The notes beneath the pieces are model-generated. The model ran no database searches, was not told the origin of the DNA, and was given only the letters and a program-made list of their open reading frames with translations. Shown here in pieces: positions 15,939-24,735 of a DNA stretch of 64,000 bases. A program made the translations under genes and the position numbers. This DNA comes from Bradyrhizobium forestalis. GTDB taxonomy: Bacteria; Pseudomonadota; Alphaproteobacteria; Rhizobiales; Xanthobacteraceae. Numbering within the stretch: the stretch's first letter is position 1; each line of letters opens with the position of its first letter. The stretch lies in assembly GCF_002795245.1 (NCBI RefSeq), contig NZ_PGVG01000020.1:1-64000 (forward strand). The letters are read 5' to 3'.

Positions 15939-16609
15939 CGGGTCAGGACGTTGCCGTTGAGCGTGTCGAAGGTGCTGCCACCCTTCTTGCCGGCATTGGC
16001 TTCCGGCGCCGAGCCCGACCCCAGCACCTCGCTCAGCGAGGGACCGGCCGGACGCGCCTGTTGCTGCTGCATCTGCTGCGCAACGTTGCAGACCTTCGCC
16101 GTCATGGCCTCGGTGTTCTTGTGGCCGTCCTTCATCTGCGCGCCGACCTGCGGCGGAATTCCGCATTTGGCGGCGTTGGCCTCGATGTATTTGAGCATCT
16201 TGGTCTCAGCCTGGCTGAAATTGCGGATCAGCTTACAGGCCTCGTCCGGCGGTGCATGACGGTCGCTCGCAGCCTTGATCAGCTTGCCGCGCTTCTCGGC
16301 CTCTTCGCGCAGCGGCATGAAGGCCTTCATGCAGTCCTCGCCGGGACCGGCTTGCGTCGGCGGAGCGGCGCTGAAAGCACCGGCGCCGCCGATCGGCGCG
16401 GCGCCGTTCACGGGAAAGGACGATTGCGGCGCCGTGCCGACGGAGGCGACGGGCGCCGAGCCGTTCACGGGCGGAAAGGCGGAGCTGCTCGCGGCCTGGT
16501 TTGGCAACGGTGCCGGGAAGGCGCTCTGCGCATAAGCGCCCGCGGCACCCAAGGCGACCAGGGTGGCGACCATGGCGGCAGTGATCGGAACCATCAGATG
16601 ACGGATCAT
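15935..16609 (-). CDS. Secreted protein of unknown function upstream of ubiA
   Basis: 224 residues. A signal peptide (MIRHLMVPITAAMVATLVALGAAGAYAQ) is followed by a Pro/Ala/Ser-rich, probably disordered stretch to about residue 85. A helical domain follows with three cysteines: GEDCMKAFMPLREEAEKRG, PPDEACKLIRNFSQAETKMLKYIEANAAKCGIPPQ, and KVCNVAQQMQQQQ. The C-terminus is low-complexity. It is probably periplasmic with disulfides. It overlaps ubiA by 4 bases, so co-expression with ubiquinone synthesis is certain even if a functional link is not. The family is not recognised. Confidence 0.75.
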   Translation of the reverse strand: MIRHLMVPITAAMVATLVALGAAGAYAQSAFPAPLPNQAASSSAFPPVNGSAPVASVGTAPQSSFPVNGAAPIGGAGAFSAAPPTQAGPGEDCMKAFMPLREEAEKRGKLIKAASDRHAPPDEACKLIRNFSQAETKMLKYIEANAAKCGIPPQVGAQMKDGHKNTEAMTAKVCNVAQQMQQQQARPAGPSLSEVLGSGSAPEANAGKKGGSTFDTLNGNVLTR

Positions 16610-16820
16610 GAAGGCAGTCTCTCCGGCAGGAGCTTACGGGGTTCGGCGTCTTCCCAATTGAAGCGCAACCAGCGTGTTAGCGTTTTTACGATTCCCGCCG
16701 GCCCTTAACAACCCGTCGAATAGGGCAAGAGCGCGGCGCGGAGACGCACCAATTCGGCGATATTTACCCCCAAAAGTACTTGTTTCGGTTAAGAACGGCG
16801 GCAAATCGGACCCTCGAACG

Positions 16821-17576
16821 ATGCCCTCCCACGATTTTCGCGCCCCTCGCCTGTTCGTCGACGCCCCCCTCACCCAAGATGCCAGGGTGCCGCTCGACCG
16901 CGACCAGAGCAATTATCTGGGCAACGTGCTGCGGCTGGCCGCCGGGGCCGAGGTCCTGGCCTTTAACGGGCGCGATGGCGAGTGGCACGCCGCCATCGAG
17001 GGCCGCAAGCGGCCGGATGGCCTTGTGATCCTCCAGCAGACGCGGCCGCAGGACCGACTACCCGACCTCACCTACGTCTTCGCCCCTCTCAAGCATGCCC
17101 GGCTGGACTACATGGTGCAGAAGGCCATCGAGATGGGCGCCGCCAGCCTGCAGCCGGTCCTGACCCGGTTCACCCAGGCCTCCCGGGTCAACACCGAGCG
17201 GATGCGCGCCAATGTGGTCGAGGCAGCCGAGCAATGCGGCATCCTCAGCATTGCCACCGTGGCTGAGCCGGTGCCGCTGGAGCGCTTTCTGAGCCAGCGC
17301 GCCGCGGGCCGGTTGCTGATCTTCTGCGATGAGGCGGCGGAGGTCCTAGGCCCCGTTCAGGGCCTGCAAGGCGCGCGCGAGGCCGGACACGGTATCGACG
17401 TGCTGATCGGCCCCGAAGGCGGTTTTGCCGAGGAAGAACGGGCGCTGCTGCTGCGGCAGCCCAGGATCCTGCGGCTGGCGCTCGGCCCCCGCATCATGCG
17501 GGCGGACACGGCCGCTGTCGCCGCACTGGCGCTGGTGCAGGCGGTGCTGGGCGATTGGGGTGGCAAGTCTGCCTAG
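16821..17576 (+). CDS. rsmE: 16S rRNA (uracil-1498-N3)-methyltransferase
   Basis: 251 residues from MPSHDFRAPRLFVDAPL. An N-terminal PUA-like domain (residues 1-70, LDRDQSNYLGNVLRLAAG) precedes a SPOUT methyltransferase domain. The trefoil-knot motifs LIGPEGGFAEEE and LGPRIMRADTAAVAAL at the C-terminus bind SAM. KHARLDYMVQKAIEMGAASLQPV is also typical. RsmE methylates N3 of U1498 in 16S rRNA. The start is chosen because upstream residues in the longer ORF lie in the promoter region shared with the divergent secreted-protein gene. Confidence 0.95.
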   Translation: MPSHDFRAPRLFVDAPLTQDARVPLDRDQSNYLGNVLRLAAGAEVLAFNGRDGEWHAAIEGRKRPDGLVILQQTRPQDRLPDLTYVFAPLKHARLDYMVQKAIEMGAASLQPVLTRFTQASRVNTERMRANVVEAAEQCGILSIATVAEPVPLERFLSQRAAGRLLIFCDEAAEVLGPVQGLQGAREAGHGIDVLIGPEGGFAEEERALLLRQPRILRLALGPRIMRADTAAVAALALVQAVLGDWGGKSA

Positions 17577-17614
17577 AGACAGATCGAGCTGAGTCGAAGC
17601 GGTCGCGCCACGGG

Positions 17615-17742
17615 CTCCCAACCTCTCCCGCTTGCGGGGGAGGTCGGCGCGAAGCGCCGGGTGGGGGCTCTCTCCTCATTGGGAGTGTCCGTTGCGGAGA
17701 CACCCCCACCCCGGCCGTCCCCCGCAAGCGGGAGAGGGAGAA
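17615..17742. repeat. CTCCCGCTTGCGGG-type inverted repeat element
   Basis: CTCTCCCGCTTGCGGGGGA (17623-17641) and TCCCCCGCAAGCGGGAGAG (17718-17736) are perfect 19-base inverted arms. Inside, GGGTGGGGGCTC pairs with the later CCCCCACCCC, and GGCGCGAAGCGCC is a nested hairpin. It occupies most of the gap between rsmE and hisZ and has no gene. Confidence 0.85.
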
Positions 17743-17886
17743 CACCGGTTTCGTGGACCTATTGCCCGCCCGTTAAGCGATTGATCCTTTGGAGGTCGAA
17801 ACCGCTGTCGGGCCATGCTAAGGGCTGCGGCAATTCCCGTGCCTCCCCTTGCCCTGCCCGGTTCCACCGGGACCATGGACCCTGTT

Positions 17887-19038
17887 ATGACCGCGACTGC
17901 CACCTCAAATGCTGCCGGCTCCGCCGCCTGGGCGGATACGCTGCTCTTGTCGTTCGCGCAGGCCGGCTATGTCAGGGCCGAGCCGGCGATCCTGCAACCG
18001 GCCGAGCCATTTCTGGACCTGTCCGGCGAGGACATCCGCAAGAGCCTGTACCTGACCACGGACCTCTCCGGCGAGGAGCTGTGCCTGCGTCCGGACCTGA
18101 CCATTCCCGTCGCCCGCGACTACCTCGCATCTAGCCGGGCCGGTCAACCAGCCGGGTTCAGTTATCTGGGTCCGGTGTTCCGCTACCGCAGCGGCCGGGC
18201 CAGTGAATTCCTGCAAGCCGGCATCGAATCATTCGGCCGACAGGACCGCGCCGCGGCTGACGCCGAGATGCTGGCGCTGGCGCTTGAGGCGACGGCCGCC
18301 TTCGGCGTCCGCGACGTCGAGATCCGCACCGGCGATGTCGCGCTGTTCAATGCCCTGCTCGACGCACTCAACCTCTATCCGGTCTGGCGCCGCCGCCTGG
18401 TCAAGGATTTCAACCGCAAGATCAGCTTCGAGCAGGATCTGGAGCGGCTGGCGGCCGCGGCCACCGCGACGCGCAGCGAATATGAGGGCGTGCTGGCGGC
18501 GCTGGCCGGCTCCGACCGCAAGGCGGCGCTCGCCTTCGTCACTGATCTGATGTCGATCGCCGGCACCACCCATGTCGGCGGGCGCACCACGGCCGAGATC
18601 GCCGACCGCTTCCTCGAGCAATCGACGCTGAAGGGCGGCGCGCTGCCGCGCGAGGCGATCGCCGTGCTGAAGCGCTTCCTGTCGATATCAGGCAATCCCG
18701 ACGATGCCATCGCCGAGCTGCGCGCACTCACGACCGACGCGAAGCTCGATCTCGCCTCTGCGATCGACCAATTCGAGAGCCGGGTCGGCTTCATGGCCGC
18801 GCGCGGCATTGACGTGAAGCAGACGCGCTTCTCGACTGCGTTCGGGCGCGGCCTCGATTATTATACCGGCTTCGAATTCGAGCTTCATCACAGGGGCAAC
18901 GGCGCCGAGCCGCTGGTCGCCGGCGGCCGCTATGACAGGCTAATGACCCAGCTCGGCTCGACCGCGCCGATCCCCGCGGTCGGCTTCTCGGTCTGGGTGG
19001 ATGCGCTGAACCGCATCGGCCGCAAGGTGGGAGCTTAA
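17887..19038 (+). CDS. hisZ: ATP phosphoribosyltransferase regulatory subunit
   Basis: 383 residues from MTATATSNAAGSA; MDPVMTAT (17875) is an alternative start. It is a catalytically inactive homologue of histidyl-tRNA synthetase that assembles with HisG and gives it activity and histidine feedback. Class II synthetase features remain: DLSGEELCLRPDLTIPVARDYL (motif 2-like), FSYLGPVFRYRSGRASEFLQAGIESFG, and AFGRGLDYYTGFEFELH near residue 320. The hisG start lies 3 bases after its stop, so the two are translationally linked. Confidence 0.95.
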   Translation: MTATATSNAAGSAAWADTLLLSFAQAGYVRAEPAILQPAEPFLDLSGEDIRKSLYLTTDLSGEELCLRPDLTIPVARDYLASSRAGQPAGFSYLGPVFRYRSGRASEFLQAGIESFGRQDRAAADAEMLALALEATAAFGVRDVEIRTGDVALFNALLDALNLYPVWRRRLVKDFNRKISFEQDLERLAAAATATRSEYEGVLAALAGSDRKAALAFVTDLMSIAGTTHVGGRTTAEIADRFLEQSTLKGGALPREAIAVLKRFLSISGNPDDAIAELRALTTDAKLDLASAIDQFESRVGFMAARGIDVKQTRFSTAFGRGLDYYTGFEFELHHRGNGAEPLVAGGRYDRLMTQLGSTAPIPAVGFSVWVDALNRIGRKVGA

Positions 19039-19041
19039 GTC

Positions 19042-20019
19042 ATGAGCGCGCCATTCGTTCTGGCCGTTCCCTCCAAGGGCCGCCTGCAGGAGAACACGGA
19101 AGCCTTCTTCGCCCGTGCCGGGCTCAAGCTGTCGAAGGCCGGCGGCGCCCGCGACTATCGCGGCACCATCGCAGGCCTAGACAATGTCGAGGTCGCCTAT
19201 CTCTCGGCGAGCGAGATCGCCTCGCAACTGTCGCGCGGCTTCGCGCATCTCGGCGTCACCGGCGAAGACCTGGTGCGCGAGACCATCGCGGATGCCGACA
19301 AGCGCGTGTCGCTGATCGAAGGGCTCGGCTTCGGCTATGCCGACGTCGTGGTCGCGGTGCCGCAGGCCTGGATCGACGTCCGCACCATGGCCGATCTCGA
19401 CGACGTCACCACCGGCTTCCGCGAGCAGCATCACATGCGGATGCGGGTCGCGACCAAGTTCGTCAACCTCACCCGTGCCTTCTTCCAGAGCCACGGCATC
19501 ACGGATTACCGCATCGTCGAAAGCGCAGGTGCGACCGAGGGTGCGCCGGCGGCCGGCAGCGCCGAGCTGATCGTCGACATCACCACCACCGGCGCGACGC
19601 TCGCCGCCAATGGCCTGCGGGTGCTGGACGACGGCGTGATCCTGCGCAGCCAGGCCAATCTGGTGGCATCCAAGGAGGCCGACTGGTCGCCGCAGGCGCG
19701 CGAGACCGCGCGCGTCATCCTCGACCACATCGCAGCGCGGGCGCGGGCCAACAAGTACCGCGAGGTCCGCACCCGCTTCCGGCAATGCGACGCGGCTTTG
19801 CTCACCGAGGCCCACAGTCGTTTCGGTGTCGAGGCACCGTTCGGCGCGCCAACCTCCTCAGGCATGCTGACGCTGCACTGCCCACCGGGGCAGCTCTATG
19901 CGCTGGCGAGCTTCCTGCGCGAGCATGGCGCCGAAACCGTCTCGGTGGTCTCGCTCGACTACGTGTTCGACCGGGAGAACCCGCTATTCGCCAAGCTCGA
20001 GGCGTTCCTGGGACGGTGA
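19042..20019 (+). CDS. hisG: ATP phosphoribosyltransferase, catalytic subunit
   Basis: 325 residues. It catalyses the first step of histidine synthesis, joining ATP and PRPP. Family features are LAVPSKGRLQENTEAFFARAG at the N-terminus, RGFAHLGVTGEDLV, FREQHHMRMRVATKFVNL, and the PRPP loop SAELIVDITTTGATLAANGL. Organisms with HisZ generally have short HisG of about 230 residues. Here a further 90 residues follow, with MLTLHCPPGQLYALASFLREHG near the end, which looks like an extra small alpha/beta domain. Rhizobial HisG proteins appear to share this length. Confidence 0.95.
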   Translation: MSAPFVLAVPSKGRLQENTEAFFARAGLKLSKAGGARDYRGTIAGLDNVEVAYLSASEIASQLSRGFAHLGVTGEDLVRETIADADKRVSLIEGLGFGYADVVVAVPQAWIDVRTMADLDDVTTGFREQHHMRMRVATKFVNLTRAFFQSHGITDYRIVESAGATEGAPAAGSAELIVDITTTGATLAANGLRVLDDGVILRSQANLVASKEADWSPQARETARVILDHIAARARANKYREVRTRFRQCDAALLTEAHSRFGVEAPFGAPTSSGMLTLHCPPGQLYALASFLREHGAETVSVVSLDYVFDRENPLFAKLEAFLGR

Positions 20020-20116
20020 GCCCAAAGTTGTTCAGCTGTTCGTTCAGCGTAGCGACAGCAAACGGCAGCTACCATATGCTGTCGAGAAGACCTAAACGCC
20101 TCTGGAACCTTGATCG

Positions 20117-21163
20117 ATGACGCTGGGCTCTGACGTTTCCGGCATGACGACCACCGCAGCTAGCGCCGCAGCGAAAGGGCTGTCGATCGTCATTCCCGTC
20201 TACAACGAGGCGGCCGGCCTCGCCGCCCTGCATGAGCGCATCTGCGATCTCGCCAAGACGTTGCGGCAGCGCTACCGCCTCGGTTGCGAGGTCGTTTATG
20301 TCGACGACGGCAGCGCGGATGCGACGTTGTCGATCGCCCGGTCGCTGCCGGCCGACGCAATCGACGTCCAGGTGGTGTCGCTGTCGCGCAATTTCGGCAA
20401 GGAGGCCGCGCTGATGGCGGGCCTCGACCATGCCCGGCTCGGCGCCGTCATGTTCATGGACGGCGACGGCCAGCATCCGCCGGCGCTGATCGAACAGCTG
20501 GTGCGGCACTGGATCGATGACGGCTATGACGTCGTCTACACCGCCAAGGCGCATCGCGACAACGAGCCCTTCTTGCGCCGGGTCGCAGTGCACGGCTTCT
20601 ACGCGCTGATCAATTGGGGCGCACGCCAGAAGATTCCGGAGGACGCCGGCGACTTCCGCCTGCTGTCGCCGCGCGCGGTCGCCGCGCTCAGGCAGCTGCC
20701 GGAACGCAACCGCTTCTTCAAAGGCCTCGCTAGCTGGATCGGCTTCCGCCAGATCCGCGTCGACTATGAGCCTGCGGCGCGCGCCCATGGCGTCACCACC
20801 TTCAACGCCGCAAGCCTGCTCGGTCTCTCGATCGAGGGCCTGACCTCGTTCTCGGTGGCGCCGTTGCGTTTCGCCAGCCTGCTCGGCGTTATTCTCGCCG
20901 GAGGTGCCTTCCTGTTCGGCCTGTCGATCCTCTGGGAAGTGTTCACGACCGGCAAGCAGGTGCCCGGCTATCCCTCGCTCGTGGTCGGCCTGATGACGAT
21001 CGGCGGCGTGCAGCTCATCATGATCGGCATCGTCGGCGAATATATCGGAAAAATCCTGTCCGAGCTGAAGGCGCGCCCGATCTACTTCGTCGCCGAGCAC
21101 AGCGAGAAGCACTTCGAGGCCGGCAAGGCGGACGACGCCGCGAGCAGGACGGCAGCCGAATGA
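20117..21163 (+). CDS. Family 2 glycosyltransferase, polyprenyl-phosphate type
   Basis: 348 residues. The GT-A domain has SIVIPVYNEAAGL (23-35), VVYVDDGSAD (59-68), SRNFGKEAALMAGLDHA and the DxD-type MDGDGQHPP (114-122). Two C-terminal transmembrane segments (FASLLGVILAGGAFLFGLSIL and GLMTIGGVQLIMIGIVGEYIG) match the ArnC/GtrB/DPM1-like layout, which transfers a sugar from a nucleotide donor to undecaprenyl phosphate at the inner membrane. Its stop overlaps the deacetylase start by 4 bases. It follows hisG by 97 bases, so a separate promoter is possible. Confidence 0.88.
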   Translation: MTLGSDVSGMTTTAASAAAKGLSIVIPVYNEAAGLAALHERICDLAKTLRQRYRLGCEVVYVDDGSADATLSIARSLPADAIDVQVVSLSRNFGKEAALMAGLDHARLGAVMFMDGDGQHPPALIEQLVRHWIDDGYDVVYTAKAHRDNEPFLRRVAVHGFYALINWGARQKIPEDAGDFRLLSPRAVAALRQLPERNRFFKGLASWIGFRQIRVDYEPAARAHGVTTFNAASLLGLSIEGLTSFSVAPLRFASLLGVILAGGAFLFGLSILWEVFTTGKQVPGYPSLVVGLMTIGGVQLIMIGIVGEYIGKILSELKARPIYFVAEHSEKHFEAGKADDAASRTAAE

Positions 21164-22005
21164 GCACCGCCGCGAGCCCGCGGCGGATCTGGCTCTGCGC
21201 CGACGATTACGGCATCAGCCCGGGCGTCAACCGCGCCATCCGCGACCTGATCGAACGCGGCCGCCTCAACGCCACTTCGGTGATGATGGTGGGTCCGGCG
21301 ATCGCGCGCGGCGACGTCGAGGCGCTTCAGGCTTCGGCAAAGCAAAGCCCGCGCTGCGCGATCGGATTGCATGTGACGCTGTCGGCGCCGTTCCGGCCCC
21401 TCACCATGCACTTCCGTCCTCTGGACGGCGACATGTTCATGCCGTTTCCAAAACTGCTGCGCGCCGGATTGATGCGGCGGCTTGACCGTGAATTCATCCG
21501 CAACGAGGTGAAGGCGCAGCTGGCCGCCTTCATCGAAGCGTTCGGACGCGCCCCTGACTTCGTCGACGGCCACCAGCATGTGCAGCTCTACCCGCAGGTG
21601 CGCGACGGCTTTGTCGATGCGGTCGCTGACGCTGCGCCACAGGCCTGGGTGCGCCAGTGCGGCCGCGACCTGCCGCTGGCGCAGCGGCTTACCTCACCGA
21701 AAGCCATGGTGCTCGATATCCTCAGCGCGCAATTCCGCCGCCGCGCCGCCAGCGCCGGCCTCAGCTTCAATCCCGCCTTCGCCGGCGCCTATGATTTTAC
21801 GCGCGCCGCCGATTTCGGCGCGCTGATGCGGCAATTCCTGGAAGGCCTCCCCGATGGCGGCCTCGTGATGTGCCATCCCGGCTTCGTCGATGAGGTCCTG
21901 GCCGGCCTCGACCCGATGACAGATGTCCGCGAGCGCGAGCACGCCTATCTCTCGGGCGACGCCTTCGCGCGCCTGCTGGCGGATAGCAACGTGACACTGG
22001 GATGA
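21160..22005 (+). CDS. ChbG/HpnK (YdjC) family deacetylase
   Basis: 281 residues. Metal-site features of the YdjC fold are CADDYGIS (13-20), AIGLHVTLSAPFRPL, and FVDGHQHVQLYP with the catalytic His; a conserved MCHPGFVDEVL lies near the C-terminus. The family removes acetyl groups from N-acetylated sugars (ChbG on chitobiose, HpnK in hopanoid synthesis, NaxD on undecaprenyl-phosphate N-acetylgalactosamine). Overlap with a polyprenyl-phosphate glycosyltransferase favours a NaxD-like role, deacetylating the lipid-linked sugar that the neighbour makes. That assignment is inference. Confidence 0.88.
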   Translation: MSTAASPRRIWLCADDYGISPGVNRAIRDLIERGRLNATSVMMVGPAIARGDVEALQASAKQSPRCAIGLHVTLSAPFRPLTMHFRPLDGDMFMPFPKLLRAGLMRRLDREFIRNEVKAQLAAFIEAFGRAPDFVDGHQHVQLYPQVRDGFVDAVADAAPQAWVRQCGRDLPLAQRLTSPKAMVLDILSAQFRRRAASAGLSFNPAFAGAYDFTRAADFGALMRQFLEGLPDGGLVMCHPGFVDEVLAGLDPMTDVREREHAYLSGDAFARLLADSNVTLG

Positions 22006-22131
22006 AACCGGCGAAAAGCGCGCCGGGAGGCAGCTTGTCGCATACGGAAATTTAATCCGGCCGGCACTGTTGGGGCCACAATGGAACCCTACATCTCCTG
22101 CGCGCTTGGTTTTGCGCGAAGGAGACAGATC

Positions 22132-22962
22132 ATGACGCCGCAGGAACGCCAGCTCGTCGACGACCTTTTCGACCGGCTTTCAAAGCTGGAAAATGCACCG
22201 CGCGATCCCGATGCGACCGCCGCGATTTCCGACGGCCTGCGCAAGGCGCCCGGCGCAGTCTATGCGCTCGTGCAGACCACGCTGTTGCAGGACGAAGCGC
22301 TGAAGCGCGCTCATAATCGCATCCAGGAGCTGGAAGCCGCCCAAGCGCCCGAGCCCGCCCAGTCCGGCGGCTTCCTCGACACCATGCGCGACACGCTGTT
22401 CGGCGGGAGTCCCTCGCGCGGCTCGGTTCCGAACGTGCCGCCGCGTGAGCAGCGACCGGTCTGGAACACCGGCCAGGCGATGCAGCAGACGCAGCCGGGC
22501 TACGGCCAGCCGCCTTATGGACAGGCTTACGGCCAAGGGCCGGGACAAGGTTATGGTGCCCCGCCCGTAGGCGGTGGCGGCGGCTCGTTCCTCGGCACGG
22601 CGGCGGCGGCCGCGGCCGGCGTCGTCGGCGGCTCGCTGCTGCTCTCCAGCATCCGGGGCATGATGGGTGGATCGCATCAGCAGGCTTTTGGCGACACCAC
22701 GATCATCGAGGAGCGCGGTGGCGGCAGTTCAGGCGGCAGCCCGTGGGGCGGTAGCGATCAGTCCGGCGGTTCGCTGGCGCGCGATGCGGGCCTGAACGAC
22801 ATCGGCTCGAACCGGGACAGCCGCCAGGGCTTCCTCGACCAGGCGTCGAATGACCGCGACAACAACGACCAGAATTACGGCGACGATCGCGACGACAACT
22901 TCGACATGGCTGACGACAGCGATGTCGACGGCGGAGATGACGGCGGCAGCGATTACGCGTAA
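22132..22962 (+). CDS. DUF2076 domain-containing protein
   Basis: 276 residues from MTPQERQLVDDLFDRL; GAAGGAGAC lies just upstream. The N-terminal helical part (residues 1-80) carries the DUF2076 signature LFDRLSKLENAPRDPDATAAI...GAVYALVQTTLLQDEALKRAHNRIQELE. A Gln/Gly/Tyr-rich linker (QPGYGQPPYGQAYGQGPGQGYG), a Gly/Ala segment that could span the membrane (FLGTAAAAAAGVVGGSLLL), and a very acidic Asp/Asn/Ser tail follow. The family is found in the periplasm or envelope of proteobacteria; function is unknown. Confidence 0.9.
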   Translation: MTPQERQLVDDLFDRLSKLENAPRDPDATAAISDGLRKAPGAVYALVQTTLLQDEALKRAHNRIQELEAAQAPEPAQSGGFLDTMRDTLFGGSPSRGSVPNVPPREQRPVWNTGQAMQQTQPGYGQPPYGQAYGQGPGQGYGAPPVGGGGGSFLGTAAAAAAGVVGGSLLLSSIRGMMGGSHQQAFGDTTIIEERGGGSSGGSPWGGSDQSGGSLARDAGLNDIGSNRDSRQGFLDQASNDRDNNDQNYGDDRDDNFDMADDSDVDGGDDGGSDYA

Positions 22963-22986
22963 GCAATTCGCCCGATAGATGCGAAG

Positions 22987-23012
22987 CGGCCGCCTCTCGG
23001 CGGCCGTCGTCT
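22987..23012 (+). terminator. Rho-independent terminator after DUF2076
   Basis: CGGCCGCC (22987-22994), a four-base loop, GGCGGCCG (22999-23006), then TCGTCTTT. The stem is strong and the tail only partly T-rich. It starts 25 bases after the stop codon. Confidence 0.7.
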
Positions 23013-23276
23013 TTCGCAGCGCAGCTCAAGCACCTTCACTGCTACTGCGCATCGCGCAGAAAAGTTTTCGAATATAGTATGACTAATGCGCACGGTTGTT
23101 GAAGTGCACTGAGTCGATGCGCCTGAGTTCACCATGAGAGATGAAATCACCCTCTGACGCACGTAGCCGTAGACTCCCGGATTTCCAAATACGGACATGG
23201 GTGTTCAACTGGAAGAACACCTTGCTCCTGCCACACGCCGTGGCTGCCTCTCTTGGCTATAGTCGGGGGTCTTAAG

Positions 23277-23501
23277 ATGAGTCCACTTCAGCAGCGCATC
23301 GCAACCTTGAGCGACGTGACAACACATCTCATCACCGAATTGTACGAGCTGGAGGGACTGCACGAGCGCGTCAGGAAGGCAGAGCTGTCGGCGCGGCGGT
23401 TGAACCGCTCGGCTCGCGCACCGCGTTCGGCTTCAACAACTCGTCGTCGCCGCTCCGTTGCGCCTCGTCTCGGATCGAGGCGGCACCGTCAGCAGACATA
23501 G
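23277..23501 (+). CDS. Small basic protein, unknown
   Basis: 74 residues from MSPLQQRIATLSDVTTHLI, with GGGGGTC upstream. The first half is an amphipathic helix (ELYELEGLHERVRKAELSARRLNR) and the second half is Arg/Ser-rich. The arginine-rich tail could be disordered. Base composition is a little less GC-rich upstream (23030-23220), where I see no gene. The family is not recognised, and coding status is moderately supported only. Confidence 0.45.
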   Translation: MSPLQQRIATLSDVTTHLITELYELEGLHERVRKAELSARRLNRSARAPRSASTTRRRRSVAPRLGSRRHRQQT

Positions 23502-23605
23502 ACCGTCCAGGCAGCGCTCGGCGGCGGCACGCACCCCCTTCGATGCCGCACATCCCGAGCCGGCGCGGCACGCGGAGTTGATCGCTCCATCGAGCGCATG
23601 ACGCT

Positions 23606-24418
23606 TTACATCACGACGACCTTGGTCCCGACATTGACGCGGCCGTAGAGATCGATGACGTCCTCGTTGCGCATGCGGATGCAGCCGGAGGAGACATTGG
23701 TACCGATGGTCCAGGGCTCGTTGGAGCCGTGAATGCGATAGAGCGTCGAGCCGAGATACATCGCGCGAGCGCCGAGTGGATTTTCAGGACCGCCTTCCAT
23801 GTGCCGCGGCAAATCGGGCCGGCGCGCGAGCATCTCGGCCGGCGGCGTCCAGTCCGGCCATTCGCGCTTGGCGGTGATCGACTTCACGCCGGACCAGGTG
23901 AAGCCGGGACGGCCGACGCCGATGCCGTAGCGCATTGCCCTGCCGTTGCCCTCGACGAGATAGAGGAACTTGTTCGGCGTATCGACCACGATGGTGCCGG
24001 GACTTTCCTTGCCGTTATAGTCAACGAGCTGTTTCTCGAATTTCGGATCGAACGGACGCTGCCGCGGATCGATCGCGTCCTGCTGGAGCGCGCCTTGCTG
24101 AATTGCGCCTTGCATCTGCGGCTCGCCTATCGGCGGCAGGCGGCGCTGATCGTAGTAAGCGGGCTGCTGCTGATACACCGGCTGCTCCGGCGCGTAGGCC
24201 GGACCGCGACCGGGACCGTCGCCGAACAGAAACTCGATGAAGCCGCCGCCCATGTTGGAATTGGAAGCGACGCGCACCGGCGCCGGCGGCACGCGCGGCT
24301 GGTAGAGCACCGCGGGCGGATCGTTCGGCACGCTGTTGTCGAAGGCGCTGGCGTCGTTCGCGCCGGCAATAAAGGTGCAAGCGCTGCCGAGCAGCGCGAC
24401 AGACATTTTCTTGAACAT
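23606..24418 (-). CDS. L,D-transpeptidase (YkuD family)
   Basis: 270 residues. A signal peptide (MFKKMSVALLGSACTFIAGA) is followed by a Pro/Gln-rich linker to about residue 125, then the YkuD domain: TIVVDTPNKFLYLVEGNGRAMRYGIGVGRPGFTWSG and YRIHGSNEPWTIGTNVSSGCIRM. Catalytic Cys is C246, with H230 upstream. The usual S/T-H-G-C is here S-S-G-C, a variant common in rhizobial members. It makes 3-3 cross-links in peptidoglycan or attaches lipoprotein to it, in the periplasm. It is divergent from cheZ. Confidence 0.9.
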   Translation of the reverse strand: MFKKMSVALLGSACTFIAGANDASAFDNSVPNDPPAVLYQPRVPPAPVRVASNSNMGGGFIEFLFGDGPGRGPAYAPEQPVYQQQPAYYDQRRLPPIGEPQMQGAIQQGALQQDAIDPRQRPFDPKFEKQLVDYNGKESPGTIVVDTPNKFLYLVEGNGRAMRYGIGVGRPGFTWSGVKSITAKREWPDWTPPAEMLARRPDLPRHMEGGPENPLGARAMYLGSTLYRIHGSNEPWTIGTNVSSGCIRMRNEDVIDLYGRVNVGTKVVVM

Positions 24419-24735
24419 CGACGTACTCTGTACTGTTTCGTCTAGATCACATGCGCGGTGGAAGGTGCCTGGCTGATCGGCGCCCCCGCGACGTGGTCAA
24501 TAAAAAGCAAAAGCCGTTTTGTTTGGTAAACGGAAAGAGCGTTTGGATTCACCACGTCGCGAGTGGCGGCGCAATTTCGCGATCAGCGTTTATTTTCCAT
24601 GAATGGCGCGCGTCCATGGTTAATCGCTTCTTTGCGCAGCGTCGCGCGCGGCCGCCCAGCGGTTCCGGCTGTGAACTTCGTGTTAAATCGGTTCTGCCTA
24701 CAAAGACGCGTGAATGAGGTGGGGGGAGTAACCTG
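24419..24735. other. Divergent intergenic region, L,D-transpeptidase / cheZ
   Basis: 317 bases without an ORF I believe. Both genes must be transcribed outward from it. A moderately AT-rich stretch at 24495-24540 and GTGGGGGGAGTAA just before the cheZ ATG are visible. I found no clear -35/-10 pair or CtrA box (TTAA-N7-TTAA). Confidence 0.5.
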
